Positions 37,450 to 48,400 of a stretch of DNA of 64,000 nucleotides are shown here, one piece after another; position 1 is the stretch's first letter; each line of letters starts with the position of its first letter. The notes under the pieces are model-generated. The model worked only from the letters and a program-made list of their open reading frames with translations. It searched no databases and was not told the origin of the DNA. Source of the stretch: an uncultured Clostridia bacterium (GTDB lineage Bacteria > Bacillota > Clostridia > TANB77 > CAG-508); the NCBI GenBank assembly GCA_934121925.1, contig CAKOVK010000006.1, forward strand, positions 1 through 64,000, written 5' to 3'. Position numbers and translations under genes: made by a program.

Positions 37450-38724
37450 TTATTCTTTTCCTTTTATTATTGATATTACAGTATTTTCTTCTTTAAAAGT
37501 ATTCTCTAAAACTTGTTTTGCATATTCCATAGTAATTTGTTTGTAGATTTCTAAATAGTCAAAACTATTTATCCCTTTAAAATAGTCTGTAACAAACATT
37601 CTAGCAATATCTGAAACACTGTTGAATTCTTTTACAGCATTTCCATAAAGCATATTTCTTATCCTATTAAAGTCTTCTTCTTTAATTTCTTCTTTTTTCA
37701 TTTTGTTTATTTGCTTTAATAATTTCTCTAATATCTTATCTGGATCTTTCGAAACTCCTGATATTGCAACGTGTGCGTAGTCTTCTCCAAATTCATATTC
37801 TACAAATGGTTCTGATATTAAAAGTTCTTCTTGATATAAGTCCTTGTATAAATCTGAGCTTTTTCCAATAAGCATATTTAACAATATTTCTATTGCGATA
37901 TGTTTTTTTACTATGTTTTCTTTTTCTAATTTATCTTTTATTCCTATAACAAATAATGGCATGCTTACTTCCATTGTTTTTTCTTTTCTTTTTTCTACAA
38001 TCTTTGCTGGCTCTTCTTGATATATTCTTTTTATTTCGCCTTGTGGTTTCTTTTCTACTAATCTATTTTTCACTTCTTTGATTAAATCTTCCGGATTAAA
38101 ATCTCCGCAAAAACACATAAGCATATTTGAAGGATTATAAAAAGTATTATAGCATTTATATAAAATATCTTTATCTATTTTTTGTATAGATTCTACAGTT
38201 CCTGCTATATCTATTGTTATTGGATTATTTTTATACATACATTTTAGTGCATTCATATACACTTCCCAGTCTGGATAGTCATTATACATATTTATTTCTT
38301 GAGCAATTATTCCTTTTTCTTTTTCTACATTTTCATCTGTAAAATATGGGTGTTGCACATAATCCATAAGTTCATCTAGTGCTTTATAAAAATTATCTGT
38401 TGCTTCAAATAGATATGTTGTATAGTTTGTTGTTGTGTATGCATTTGCATTAACGCCCAAAGCTGTTAGAACATCTAAGCTATTTGTTCCGTTTTCTTGT
38501 TCAAACATTTTATGCTCTAAGAAATGCGCTATTCCGTTTGGTACTTCTGTTGCTTTCTCTTCTCCTGGCATTACAAATTTGTTATCTATTGATCCATAAT
38601 GTGTTGCCCACATTACATATTTTTTTCTAATACCAGTTTTAGGAATAATCATAACAGTTAAGCCATTCTCTAGTTTCTCTATATATAATTTTTCTTTAAC
38701 TTGTAAATTTTCTATGATTTGCAT
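37450..38724 (-). CDS. M16 zinc peptidase, active subunit (YmfH-like)
   Basis: 424 residues of the insulinase/processing-peptidase family. The inverted zinc motif 'HFLEHKMFEQ' (HxxEH) is present at about residue 67, with the downstream Glu region 'VEKEKGIIAQEINMYNDYP'. The second, non-catalytic half follows. Paired with the M16 gene at 38939, which lacks the motif; such active-inactive pairs (YmfH/YmfF) form heterodimers. The stop abuts the lgt start. Substrate unknown. Confidence 0.88.
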   Translation of the reverse strand: MQIIENLQVKEKLYIEKLENGLTVMIIPKTGIRKKYVMWATHYGSIDNKFVMPGEEKATEVPNGIAHFLEHKMFEQENGTNSLDVLTALGVNANAYTTTNYTTYLFEATDNFYKALDELMDYVQHPYFTDENVEKEKGIIAQEINMYNDYPDWEVYMNALKCMYKNNPITIDIAGTVESIQKIDKDILYKCYNTFYNPSNMLMCFCGDFNPEDLIKEVKNRLVEKKPQGEIKRIYQEEPAKIVEKRKEKTMEVSMPLFVIGIKDKLEKENIVKKHIAIEILLNMLIGKSSDLYKDLYQEELLISEPFVEYEFGEDYAHVAISGVSKDPDKILEKLLKQINKMKKEEIKEEDFNRIRNMLYGNAVKEFNSVSDIARMFVTDYFKGINSFDYLEIYKQITMEYAKQVLENTFKEENTVISIIKGKE

Positions 38725-38904
38725 TAGTTTCTCTCTCCTTTTTTATAAAATATATTTTGTTATATTTCTTTATTAACTCTATGTTAAACGGTCTATAAAC
38801 TTAAATTGCCTAATTCTTTGTCGGATTAATGAAAAATTTATTTTTCATTAATTTATTCTACATTATTAAAATTTTGAATTCAGGGCAGTTACTAGATTTT
38901 TCTT

Positions 38905-38938
38905 TTTCGGGCAGACACAGGGACAGTCCCTAGAATCG
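38905..38938. repeat. Short copy of the CAGACACAGGGACAGTCCC repeat
   Basis: This stretch (GCAGACACAGGGACAGTCCC) matches parts of the repeats at 36565, 42235 and 59985. It lies in the 215-base gap between the two M16 genes; the rest of the gap is AT-rich with no feature seen. Confidence 0.55.
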
Positions 38939-40210
38939 TTAATTTCTTAAAAAATATATTGTATTTATATCTATACTGTTTGCAACATCTTTTACATCTT
39001 GCATAGATACTTCTTCTATTCTTTTCGCATATTCTTCAAACGTTGTGAATTTTTCTGATAATTCTTGACCTATATAATAAATGACCTCAGAGTCTTGCTC
39101 ATCTTGAATAGATGTAATTCCAGATATCATATATTTTTTTGCATTTTCTAAATCTTCTTCTGTGAAATCACCATTTTTCATATCTTCTAATTGTTTCTTT
39201 ATTATTTCTAGTGCCTTATCAAAATTTTCTATTTCTATTCCACATCTAATAAATATATTTGATTTTTGTCTTACATAGTTTGATCTTGCTGTATATGCCA
39301 AACTTGCTTTTTCCCTAACATTTTGAAATAATTTTGATGTTGCACTTTCACCTAATATTACATTATATATTGATATTGGGAATTTTGCATCTTCGCTTGT
39401 ATAGTTTATATCTAAGCCTATTACTAATTTTCCTTGTGTTACATCCATTTTATCTTCTTTATTCTTAATTTCTTGTTTTTGTTTTTCTTCTTTGTCTACT
39501 ATGATTTCTGCCTCTCTACCTGCAAGTTCTTTTATTTTGCAGTTTTCCTCTACCTCTTGTTCTATTTCTTTAGTATTTATATCTCCTGAAAAGAATATAT
39601 CAATCTTTGCTTTTTCTATAATTTCTTTATAATATTCATATAAGTTTTGTGCATTTATTTTTTCTAAGTCTTCTATATATCCATATTTGTATAGTCCATA
39701 TGGTTTTCCTTTATACATTTCTTCTATGCAACTATTTAATGCGTATGCATCTTTGTTGTCTATTTTTGCTTGTATTAATAATTTAATGTTGTTCTTTTCT
39801 GCTTCTACATATTCTTCCTTAAATTTATTATTTTCAGTATATGGATTAAATATTATATCTAATAATAAATTAATGCTTTCAGCAGTAAGGTTTTCTTTAT
39901 AGTCCTTAGGTATAAAATTATCATTAAGAGTTTCTAAATAAAATTTAAGTACATGATTATCTCCGATTTTTTCTATTCCGCAACCAAATTCTGCGCCATA
40001 CATTTCTTCTAATTTTTTTGCAATTTCTTCTTGTGTTTTTAAATTTTCAGTTCCTCTTTTTAAAACTGCTGGTATTACACTGTTAAAAGTAACTCTTTCT
40101 CTATTTAATGGTAATGTTATTACAGCAGTCATTAAATTTGTTTTAAATTTTTTAGTTTCTATACAGTGTACTTTTATTCCCTGTTTTATCTCTTTAATTG
40201 TATATGACAT
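38939..40210 (-). CDS. M16 peptidase homologue, inactive subunit (YmfF-like)
   Basis: 423 residues with the M16 fold pattern but no HxxEH: the equivalent place reads 'VIPAVLKRGTENL'. Later 'GESATSKLFQNVREKASLAYTARS' matches the C-terminal half of processing peptidases. It probably supports the active partner encoded downstream. The start chosen is MSYTIKEI at 40210 after GGAGG; the ORF extends 14 codons upstream without a ribosome site. Confidence 0.85.
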   Translation of the reverse strand: MSYTIKEIKQGIKVHCIETKKFKTNLMTAVITLPLNRERVTFNSVIPAVLKRGTENLKTQEEIAKKLEEMYGAEFGCGIEKIGDNHVLKFYLETLNDNFIPKDYKENLTAESINLLLDIIFNPYTENNKFKEEYVEAEKNNIKLLIQAKIDNKDAYALNSCIEEMYKGKPYGLYKYGYIEDLEKINAQNLYEYYKEIIEKAKIDIFFSGDINTKEIEQEVEENCKIKELAGREAEIIVDKEEKQKQEIKNKEDKMDVTQGKLVIGLDINYTSEDAKFPISIYNVILGESATSKLFQNVREKASLAYTARSNYVRQKSNIFIRCGIEIENFDKALEIIKKQLEDMKNGDFTEEDLENAKKYMISGITSIQDEQDSEVIYYIGQELSEKFTTFEEYAKRIEEVSMQDVKDVANSIDINTIYFLRN

Positions 40211-40278
40211 ATTTTTCCTCCTCGTATAACGATATTTGTATTCTTCCCTCAATATTTAGTTTTTATTCTTTTTGGTTT

Positions 40279-40719
40279 TTAATTTAACAGTTCTCTTACT
40301 ACTTCGTTTATAGTTTTTCCATCTGCTGTTGCTCCCATTTTTTCTTTTGCAGATTTCATTACTTTTCCCATATCTTTTATGCTTGTTGCTCCTGTTTCTT
40401 CTATTACTTTTTTTACTATTTCTGTTATTTCTTCTTTAGTTAATTGTTTTGGCAAATATTCTGATATTATTTCTATTTCTTCTTTAACTTGATTAATTAA
40501 ATCTTCTCTTCCACTTTTTTCATAATCTGATAAAGAATCTTTTCTTTTTTTAGCCTCTTTAGCTATTATTTCTAGTATTTGATTATCTTCTAATTCTATT
40601 TGCTTATCCTTTTCCACCTGAAGAATTGCTGCTCTTATCATTTGAACAACATTCTTTCTTAAAGTTTGTTTCTCCTTCATAGCCTCTTTTAAATCTTCCA
40701 TCAACTTTTCTTTTAACAT
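40279..40719 (-). CDS. yqeY: GatB/YqeY family protein
   Basis: 146 residues, all helical, with a tail domain related to GatB of the amidotransferase ('YLPKQLTKEEITEIVKKVIEETGA' region and 'DMGKVMKSAKEKMGATADGK'). It may act in tRNA-dependent amidation or translation; the exact role is not known. It lies just downstream of rpsU, a conserved pairing in Firmicutes. Confidence 0.92.
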   Translation of the reverse strand: MLKEKLMEDLKEAMKEKQTLRKNVVQMIRAAILQVEKDKQIELEDNQILEIIAKEAKKRKDSLSDYEKSGREDLINQVKEEIEIISEYLPKQLTKEEITEIVKKVIEETGATSIKDMGKVMKSAKEKMGATADGKTINEVVRELLN

Positions 40720-40866
40720 ATCTTTTCCTCCTTTAATATTTTAGAACAAATCTGAAAATTTTCAGTCTTTTCTCTACTTTTTATATTTGTTTATAAAATT
40801 GAAAGTTTCAGTATATATAAAACAAAAAGATGAAAGTTTTCCTCCTAACTTCCACCTCTAATACTT

Positions 40867-41037
40867 TTAAAATTTTCTTTTTCTTGCTGCTTCTGATTTT
40901 TTCTTTCTTTTTACACTAGGTTTTTCATAGTGTTCTCTTTTTCTAACCTCTTGCAAAACACCGTTTCTTACGCATTGCCTTTTAAATCTTTTTAATGCGT
41001 CTTCTATATTACCATTATTAACTTTTATTTCTGACAC
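40867..41037 (-). CDS. rpsU: 30S ribosomal protein S21
   Basis: 56 residues, basic, with the S21 core '[28 protein letters not shown]' region and a Lys/Arg tail. S21 helps the 30S subunit engage the Shine-Dalgarno region. It begins with GTG at 41037 behind GAGGGGAGGG. Arginines here use AGA and AGG, none CGG. Short and easily missed. A small hairpin (about 41054-41077) lies in its leader. Confidence 0.93.
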   Translation of the reverse strand: MSEIKVNNGNIEDALKRFKRQCVRNGVLQEVRKREHYEKPSVKRKKKSEAARKRKF

Positions 41038-41158
41038 TTTTATTTCCCTCCCCTCACAATTAGCAAGTTTTTTAAACTTGTGGGATTTTTTAACTTTTTA
41101 TATTATATCTTAAAACCTACTGGTTGTCAACGCTATTTTTTAATGTATGCATGATTTT

Positions 41159-42193
41159 CTAAATTTCTATATAATTGTGCTCACATGCTCTAATTAACCT
41201 ATTCATTATTGCAAGTCCCAATCCTTTTTTCTCTACGCCTTCAATAATTACTAAATCTACGTTATAAGAATCTACTTTTCTTAAAAGGGTAAAAATGTTT
41301 TGGCTTATTTCTTCTAGTGTTTCTCCCATATCCAATTTATTTTTTGTTTTATATTTTTCTAAGTTGCTTGTTCTTCCTAGTACCAACATATTTTTTTCTA
41401 GTTCTATCTCTTCATTTATTTTATTTACAAGTTTTTCATTGTCGCTACTATACACTAATAAACACTTTGTATTTGGTGCATAATGCCTATATTTCATTCC
41501 TGGAGACATTACCTTTTCATCTGGTTTGCATTCTTCCATTATTTGTTTTTCTACTTCTACTTTTATGCCTAATTTTTCTATATCTTCTTTTGTTATTTTA
41601 CCTGGTCTTAATATATGAACAATATCATCCACAACTCTTATTACTGTTGATTCTACACCTATATCTGTTATTCCTGCATCTAATATATAATCCACCTTTC
41701 CATCTAATTCTCCTATTATATCTTCTATTTTTGTTCCACTAGGTTTTCCAGATATATTTGCACTTGGTGCCGCAATAGGTAAATTAGAAAACTCTATTAA
41801 ATCCTGTGCTATTTTGTTACTTGGAAATCTTATTCCAACTGTTTCTAACCCTGCTGTTACATTATATGGAATGCATTCTTTTTTATTTAATATAATTGTT
41901 AAAGGTCCTGGCCAAAAATTTTCCATTAGTTTCTTTTCTACTTCGCCAATATTTTTCACTAAATTTTCTAGCATATCCAAATTAGAAATATGTACAATTA
42001 ATGGATTATCTCCAGCTCTTCCTTTTGCTTTGAATATTTTGCTTACAGCGGTTTCATCTAAAGCATTTGCTCCAATTCCATAAACAGTTTCAGTTGGGAA
42101 TAAAACCAATTCTCCATTTTTAATAGAATCAGCTGCTTCTTTTATTTTTTCTAAATTTATTTCATTCTTTAAATCTGCATATTTTGATTTCAT
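41159..42193 (-). CDS. tsaC: Threonylcarbamoyl-AMP synthase (Sua5/TsaC)
   Basis: 344 residues catalysing formation of threonylcarbamoyl-AMP for the t6A37 modification of ANN-reading tRNAs. N-terminal YrdC domain with 'LVLFPTETVYGIGANA' and 'KAKGRAGDNPLIVHI', then 'GLETVGIRFPSNK' and 'APSANISGKPSGT', then the C-terminal Sua5 domain starting after 'MSPGMKYRHYAPNTK'. The two-domain form is Sua5 (YwlC). The start at MKSKYADL follows AAGGAAG. Confidence 0.93.
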   Translation of the reverse strand: MKSKYADLKNEINLEKIKEAADSIKNGELVLFPTETVYGIGANALDETAVSKIFKAKGRAGDNPLIVHISNLDMLENLVKNIGEVEKKLMENFWPGPLTIILNKKECIPYNVTAGLETVGIRFPSNKIAQDLIEFSNLPIAAPSANISGKPSGTKIEDIIGELDGKVDYILDAGITDIGVESTVIRVVDDIVHILRPGKITKEDIEKLGIKVEVEKQIMEECKPDEKVMSPGMKYRHYAPNTKCLLVYSSDNEKLVNKINEEIELEKNMLVLGRTSNLEKYKTKNKLDMGETLEEISQNIFTLLRKVDSYNVDLVIIEGVEKKGLGLAIMNRLIRACEHNYIEI

Positions 42194-42230
42194 ATAAATT
42201 CTTCCTTTTTTATAAATTGGCATTGTTTAA

Positions 42231-42280
42231 TTTCGGGTGAATTCAGGACAGCCCCTAGAATTCCCCCTCATACAAATTCC
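42231..42280. repeat. Dispersed repeat TTCGGGTGAATTCAGGACAG
   Basis: Nearly identical to 59931-59955 (TTTCGGGTGAATTCAGGACAG). It continues with CCCTAGAATTCCCC, also found at 59990-60004. Confidence 0.7.
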
Positions 42281-42324
42281 AATTTTCCTTACCATTTCTC
42301 TATTATATTACAATTAGCTGTATT

Positions 42325-42353
42325 TTGCAATTTTATTTTATATTGCATAATAT
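42325..42353 (+). promoter_or_regulatory. Promoter for the DUF421 gene
   Basis: TTGCAA, a 17-base spacer, TAATAT, 35 bases before the start. Confidence 0.65.
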
Positions 42354-42388
42354 TTTACATTTCTGTCAAAATATATTTAGGTGAATTT

Positions 42389-43099
42389 ATGGATAGTATT
42401 TTAAAAATTACTTATTTATCTCTGGGCTCTTTAATAATTTTATTCTTGCTTACAAAATTGATGGGCAATAGAGAAATGTCTCAGTTAACTATGTTTGACT
42501 ATATTGTTAGTATTACAATTGGTTCTATTGCAGCAGAGATGTCTACTTCTTTGGAAAATAATTTTATGGAACCGGTTGTTGCAATGCTTGTATATGGATT
42601 TGTTACTTTTTTAATTTCTTACTTGACTTGTAAGAATTTAAATTTAAGAAGGTTTTTCACAGGTAAATCAAAAATTTTATTAGATAATGGAAAACTTTAT
42701 AGAAAAAATTTCAAATCTGCAAAGTTAGATCTAAATGAATTTTTAATGGAATGTAGAATAAATGGGTATTTTAATCTAAGCGATATTCAAACAGCAATTT
42801 TAGAACCAAATGGCAAAATTAGTTTTCTGCCTAAAAGCTTAAAAAGGCCATCAACACCAGAAGATTTAAATTTAAATCCAGAGCAAGAAAATGTTACTAT
42901 TAATGTAATTTTAGATGGAATTTTATTAAAAGAGAATTTAGAGAAAACGGGAAATAATATAAATTGGTTAGAAAAAAATTTAAAAAGCCAGGGAATTGCA
43001 GATATAAAAAATGTATTTCTTGCAACCTGTGATAATCAAAACAATTTAAGCGTATACATTAAATTAGACAAGCAAAATAAACATGGTTTTTTTGAATAA
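42389..43099 (+). CDS. DUF421 membrane protein (YetF/YrbG type)
   Basis: 236 residues: three membrane helices in the first 85, with 'KLMGNREMSQLTMFDYIVSITIGSIAAEM', the hallmark of DUF421, then two small cytoplasmic or wall-side domains ('LLDNGKLYRKNFKSAKLDLNEF' and 'VILDGILLKENL'). In Bacillus such proteins are linked to spore germination and the forespore membrane; the biochemical role is unknown. Monocistronic and convergent with the LtaS-like gene. Confidence 0.88.
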   Translation: MDSILKITYLSLGSLIILFLLTKLMGNREMSQLTMFDYIVSITIGSIAAEMSTSLENNFMEPVVAMLVYGFVTFLISYLTCKNLNLRRFFTGKSKILLDNGKLYRKNFKSAKLDLNEFLMECRINGYFNLSDIQTAILEPNGKISFLPKSLKRPSTPEDLNLNPEQENVTINVILDGILLKENLEKTGNNINWLEKNLKSQGIADIKNVFLATCDNQNNLSVYIKLDKQNKHGFFE

Positions 43100-43106
43100 A
43101 TAATGC

Positions 43107-43156
43107 GGGCGATTAAAATCGCCTCAGGGAAAAAGGGGACAGTCCCCTTTTTCCCT
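43107..43156. repeat. Two hairpins, the second of the AGGGAAAAAGGGGAC family
   Basis: GGCGATTaaAATCGCC at 43107-43122, then 15-base perfect arms around one base at 43126-43156. The second is shared with 49484, 57976 and 62285. It sits between convergent genes and its last bases touch the stop of the LtaS-like gene, so it may terminate both. Confidence 0.8.
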
Positions 43157-45083
43157 ATTTCATAATTTTTCTATAATAATCGTTTTCTAATATTAATCTA
43201 GACATTTGATATTTTTTATAAATTATGTTGTTTATTTTTTGTACATATCCTTCTTCTATTTCTGTGTTTTCGTTTGGTATAAATTCTTCTGTTATTGCAT
43301 TATATCTTCCTTTGTCTGTTATAAAACTTCTATCTGAGAATATTACTAATGGACTTGCATTTGATAAGATATCCCTTCCTATTAGTAATCTTGAATCATA
43401 TTCTATACCAAATAAATTCAATACAGTTGGTAATATGTCTAAACTTGAGCCTACTTTTTCTACTTTTATTGGTTCTTTCATACTTCCACTCCATATCAAA
43501 AATGGCATACGATATTTCTCAAAAATATCATCTCTTTGATATGTTGATAGTTCGTTTATTTCTTCTAGAGTTAAGCCATAAGGGTAATGGTCTCCACTAA
43601 TTACTATAACTGTATCTTCTAGTTTTCCCGCTTCACTTAGTCTATTTATTAATTCTCCTACAGCTTTATCTAATTCTATATTTGCTGCTAAATAACTTTT
43701 TGCTTTGTGCGAATATGGTAAATTTTCTACTTGCTCCCAATTTCTATATACCATTGCATTTCCTGCTTTTGTATAATTCAAATGTCCACTAACGGTCATA
43801 TAATACGCAAGAAATTTGTCATTATTTATATAATCATCCATTGTTACATTTATCATTTCATAATCACTATTAGGCCATCTTGAAGTATTCATTCTATCTT
43901 CTAGTCCAGTTCCTACCGCTAGATATGAATTATACCCCATTGTTTCTATGTATTTGTCTCTATTATAGTAAGTTGCTGTGTGATTATGATATGCATTTGA
44001 TGAATATCCTATATTTTCAAATACATTTGCATATGAATATGGCATATAGTTTCCAACGATCTCTTTAAAGCTCCAAACTCCCTCTTTAGGAATTAATGAA
44101 GTATCTGTTATATATTCTCCATCTGCTGTACTTACTGGAAATACTGGTGTATAAAAATTATCAAATTGAAATCCTTCTTTATATAATTTGTACAAATTTG
44201 GTGTTAGATCTTCTCTTATTGCAAGTGAACTAAAACTTTCTGCAACTAACACAATTAAATTTTTACCTTCAAACATTCCTGTATACTCATTTTTATTTGT
44301 TGGCTCTTGAGTATTAAAATATTCATGCATTTCTTTTATTGCTTCATCTTGTTCATTTTCTATTAAATTTTCAAAATCTATATTAGTAACATTGTATCCT
44401 TTATCTTTGCTGTCTTCTATATTTTCACTAGAAGTTTCTATAACTAATGTTTCTTCAAATCCAAATATAAATCTTTGCAAATCTAACCTCATTGCAGTTA
44501 AAAATCCCATTCGTTTTGCTGTTAATTTTGGCACATGAGTTTTATAATATAAATTTTTGTTTGAATAAATATCCTTTGTGCTTATAAAATTTACGCACAA
44601 AACAGCAATCGCTTGTATTATAATTAAGGCCCCAATTTTCACTAAAGTTTCTTTTAGATTTTGTTTTTCAAAATCTATAATTTTCTTTTTATGTAATATA
44701 ATTAGCACTACTATTGGTATTATAAATAGTAATATTCCATACCAATTTCTTAAAATCATATCAAATATTACATCCATAAATTCTGTTACTTGCCCGCCAT
44801 TCATAATTGAATAAAACGAAAGTATAGATTCATACATACTATAATATACAATTTGAGCTCCAAAAAGTATTACTATAAACGTTGTTAAAATGTATGTAAT
44901 AATTTTATTTGCCTTTTCTTTAAATAGACTAGATACTATATTTAAAGCTATTGCTATAGGTAACGAAAATAATATTATTAGCCATAAACTTGTTGGAAAA
45001 GCTTTATATATTAAACAAGAAAACACTAATTCCTCGTATATTATAAACAAAATATAGTAGAATAATAGACTTAACTTTTTCAT
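43155..45083 (-). CDS. LtaS-like sulfatase-fold membrane protein
   Basis: 642 residues. Five N-terminal membrane helices, then an extracellular alkaline-phosphatase-fold domain: 'NLIVLVAESFSSLAI' (metal-binding Glu), 'PVSTADGEYI' (nucleophile Thr), 'NAYHNHTATYYNRDKY' and 'VISGDHYPYG' (metal-binding Asp-His). This is the layout of lipoteichoic-acid synthase, which polymerises glycerol phosphate from phosphatidylglycerol. Paralogues act as primases or on other polymers, so the exact substrate is open. Confidence 0.87.
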   Translation of the reverse strand: MKKLSLLFYYILFIIYEELVFSCLIYKAFPTSLWLIILFSLPIAIALNIVSSLFKEKANKIITYILTTFIVILFGAQIVYYSMYESILSFYSIMNGGQVTEFMDVIFDMILRNWYGILLFIIPIVVLIILHKKKIIDFEKQNLKETLVKIGALIIIQAIAVLCVNFISTKDIYSNKNLYYKTHVPKLTAKRMGFLTAMRLDLQRFIFGFEETLVIETSSENIEDSKDKGYNVTNIDFENLIENEQDEAIKEMHEYFNTQEPTNKNEYTGMFEGKNLIVLVAESFSSLAIREDLTPNLYKLYKEGFQFDNFYTPVFPVSTADGEYITDTSLIPKEGVWSFKEIVGNYMPYSYANVFENIGYSSNAYHNHTATYYNRDKYIETMGYNSYLAVGTGLEDRMNTSRWPNSDYEMINVTMDDYINNDKFLAYYMTVSGHLNYTKAGNAMVYRNWEQVENLPYSHKAKSYLAANIELDKAVGELINRLSEAGKLEDTVIVISGDHYPYGLTLEEINELSTYQRDDIFEKYRMPFLIWSGSMKEPIKVEKVGSSLDILPTVLNLFGIEYDSRLLIGRDILSNASPLVIFSDRSFITDKGRYNAITEEFIPNENTEIEEGYVQKINNIIYKKYQMSRLILENDYYRKIMK

Positions 45084-45189
45084 TCAATCTCTCCTTATTT
45101 GTTTTTCTTAACTTCTATAATATCTCTTTTTATTATATTTGTAAAGGAATTAATTAAGGCATGTAAAATGTAATTTGTTTTTATTTCTC

Positions 45190-45218
45190 TTGAAATTTTT
45201 CAATCAATAATATATAAT
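45190..45218 (+). promoter_or_regulatory. Promoter for the small membrane protein gene
   Basis: TTGAAA, a 17-base spacer, TATAAT. Confidence 0.75.
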
Positions 45219-45249
45219 AATTGTATATTAATTAAAAGGAGTGATGTAA

Positions 45250-45417
45250 ATGAAAGTTTATGATAAGGAAATATATGAAAAACAAGAAAGTATTAAATTT
45301 ACCCTTTTAATTGTTATTGTATTTTTAGTAGGTTTTTTTGCAGGATATTTAGCAAGTTCGTTTACAAGTCCAAAGGAAGTGCCTACTAATAAAACTGTAA
45401 AAGTAGAAAATGTTTAA
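45250..45417 (+). CDS. Small single-pass membrane protein, unknown (55 aa)
   Basis: A 55-residue ORF starting MKVYDKEIYEKQESIK, with one membrane helix ('FTLLIVIVFLVGFFAGYLASS') and a short outward tail. It has a promoter, a GGAG site and a terminator of its own, so it is a real gene though small. I recognise no family. Confidence 0.78.
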   Translation: MKVYDKEIYEKQESIKFTLLIVIVFLVGFFAGYLASSFTSPKEVPTNKTVKVENV

Positions 45418-45429
45418 TATTAATAAGTT

Positions 45430-45464
45430 AAAGCAGTTATCATTTTTTGATAACTGCTTTTTTT
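45430..45464. terminator. Bidirectional terminator
   Basis: A perfect 13-bp stem (AAAGCAGTTATCA) with a T5 loop and a T-run serves the small gene and the convergent ABC permease gene. Confidence 0.88.
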
Positions 45465-45465
45465 C

Positions 45466-48400
45466 TTATTCTACACTTTTTAAACTTTCTATCATATCTA
45501 TTTTTTTAAGCTCTTTGTTCATTATTAAATTTATTAAAAATGCAAATACCATTGTTAATACAAAAGCAAAGAAATAGCTTGAAAATGCTCGTTCTCTACC
45601 AAACATTACAATATCCATTTCTGCTGTTGATATTATAAATGTTAATAAATAAACACCTAGCACTAGTCCTAAAAGTCCTCCTATAATTGTAAGAATTACA
45701 TTTTCCCTAAATACATAGTTAGATAATTCGTTATTATAAAAGCCTAGCAATTTAATTGTAGCAAGTTCTCTTTTTCTTTCTTCTATATTTATGCTATTTA
45801 AATTATATAACACAACAAATGCAAGCATTCCGGCACAAGTAATTAATACAATTACTACTGTATCCAAACTTTTAATCATATCGCTAAAGCTTTCACTAAT
45901 ACTACTTAATCTTAGTACTTGTGCTATGTTTTCATCTTTGAGTAAATATTTAGAAATATCTTCTTCCGCCTGTTTGTCTAGCTTTTCTTCTATGTCCAAA
46001 TATATGTGATTGTCTATCATTTCTTCTTCAAAAATATTCTCATACATTGCTTTATTCATATAAATATAATGATATACATAGTTTTCTATTATTCCAGACA
46101 CCTTAACATTTTTAGATTTCTCATCATCAATTTTTATTGTTATTTCATCACCTATATGGGCATTTAGTAGTTTTGATAATTTTTCTGTTATTATAACTCC
46201 ATCATTTTGTATTTTAACTTTTTCTTTTGTTTTTCTATCTTGCATTGTAACAAAATTTGTTAACTCATCTTGATTTTCTACACCTATTATATACACATTT
46301 TGTTCTTCTCCATTTGCAATAACATCATTTGTTTGTTGTCTTAAATATGTGTATTTTGAATTATGTCCGTTGTTTTCTATATATTTGTTTAGTTCTTGCT
46401 TTTCTTCTTCTGTTAATTCATTTTTTAGTGTTATTTCAAAATCATATCTTCTTATCTGTTCATATTGTTTACTTACAATTGTTGCAATAGAATTTCTAAG
46501 TCCAAATCCCATAAATATTAAAGCTGTACAACCCGCTATTCCAATTAATGTCATAAATAAACGTTTTTTATATCTAAATACATTTCTTGCAGTAATCTTT
46601 TGTGTAAAATTGAAATGTTTCCATATAAAAGGCATTTTTTCTAGTAATATTTTTTTACCTTCTTTTGGTGATTTTGGCCTCATAAGTTTTGCTGGAGTTG
46701 CTCTTAACATTCTATAACATGCAAACATTGTTGCTATTGTAGTTGATGCAAATGCTGCAATTCCGGCAATTAGTGTATATTTCATATTTACTTCCATTAT
46801 TACTGTTGGCATTGTATGATATAAAATTTTATATGCTTCTGAAATTACCCATGGAAGTGTATACGAGCCTATAACAGCTCCTAATACAATTCCTAGTAGT
46901 GTTGCACTGGTTGAATATGCTAAATATTTTAGAGCAATTTTAGGCCTGCTATATCCTAAAGATTTGTATGTTCCAATTATTCCTCTATCTTCTTCTACCA
47001 TTCTTGTCATTGCAGTTAGTGAAACTAATGCGGCAACCAAAAAGAATATTATTGGGAATACTTTACCTATTGTTGCTACACTATTTGAATCTGATTTATA
47101 TGATACATACCCTTCATTTGTTTCTAAGTCTAGCACATATATTTTTACTTTTAAATCTTCTAATTTCTTTTCAGCATCTTTTATTTCTTTTTCCGCATCC
47201 GATATTTTCTGATCCGCTTCTTGCTTTTTATCATTAAATTTATTCTCATTTTGTTTAAGCTCTTTCCATCCATCATCTATCTTTATTTGTGCTGAATTAA
47301 ATTTTGCTTGAGTTGTTTTTTTAGTATTTTCTAACTCTTGTTTCTGGGCTTCAAAACTTTTCAATCCCTTATTATATTCTTCTAAGCCAGCACTTAATTC
47401 CTTTTTATATCCTTGAAGTGTGCTTTTTTCTTGTTCTAACTTTGCTTTACCTTGTACTAGTGTTTGTATACCTGTAATTGCTTCTTCTGGTGCAGATATA
47501 CTTTGCAAATATTCTAAATATTTATCTAAATCCGTTAGTCCTGTGCCTTTCAAAGCTTTCTGCTCTGCTAATATTAATTTTTGTTCTTCTGCATTTAATT
47601 GTGTTTCTGCATTATTTAGTTCTTTTTGCTTTTCGTCTAAAGTAGCTTTTGTTGAATCTAATGTAGTTTTAGCACTATTTATTTGATTATTATATTCTTG
47701 CATTTTACTATTGAAATTCTGTTTTTGGGTATTAAGTTCTTTTTGTGAATTTTCTAATTTTGTTTTTCCATTTGCAATTTCCTGTTCTGCATTTTTTAGT
47801 TCATCTTTTGCATCTTGAACTTCTTTTCTAGCATCAGCAATTTTATTGTTTGCCTCTTCGTATAAGTCTTGGTACTTTTTATCTGCTAATGTATCTGTTT
47901 TTCCTTTTACTTCATCTTGAATTTTTTCTATCTCTTCTATATATTCATCTGAAGTTCTATTTTTATTATTTGTTGTTACTTTTGCATATATGTTTGTATA
48001 TTCTTCCATAGAAAATGCATCTTCTAAAACTATTGCAAAACCAGATATAGTTCCATCTACAAGTGTTGTGCTACCTCTGGATATTGCTACATATAAAGGA
48101 CTATTAGCAAAACCGACTACCGTATATGATTTAACCTTAAATACATCTTCTAATTCTTGATTTTCTGTATCTATAAATTCTATTGTATCTCCTATTTTGT
48201 AATCTGTTTTTAATTTACTATCTAAAACTATATCATTTTTTTGTGTAGGGTATCTTCCTTCTACTATTTCAACTTTATTCATAGTATTTCCAGTTACATC
48301 ATTAGGAGAAGAGCTTACACTTAAAACTTTTTCTTTATCTCCTTGTTCAACAACAGCACATATTGATTTTACAGGCTGTATGTAATCTATTTTATCTATA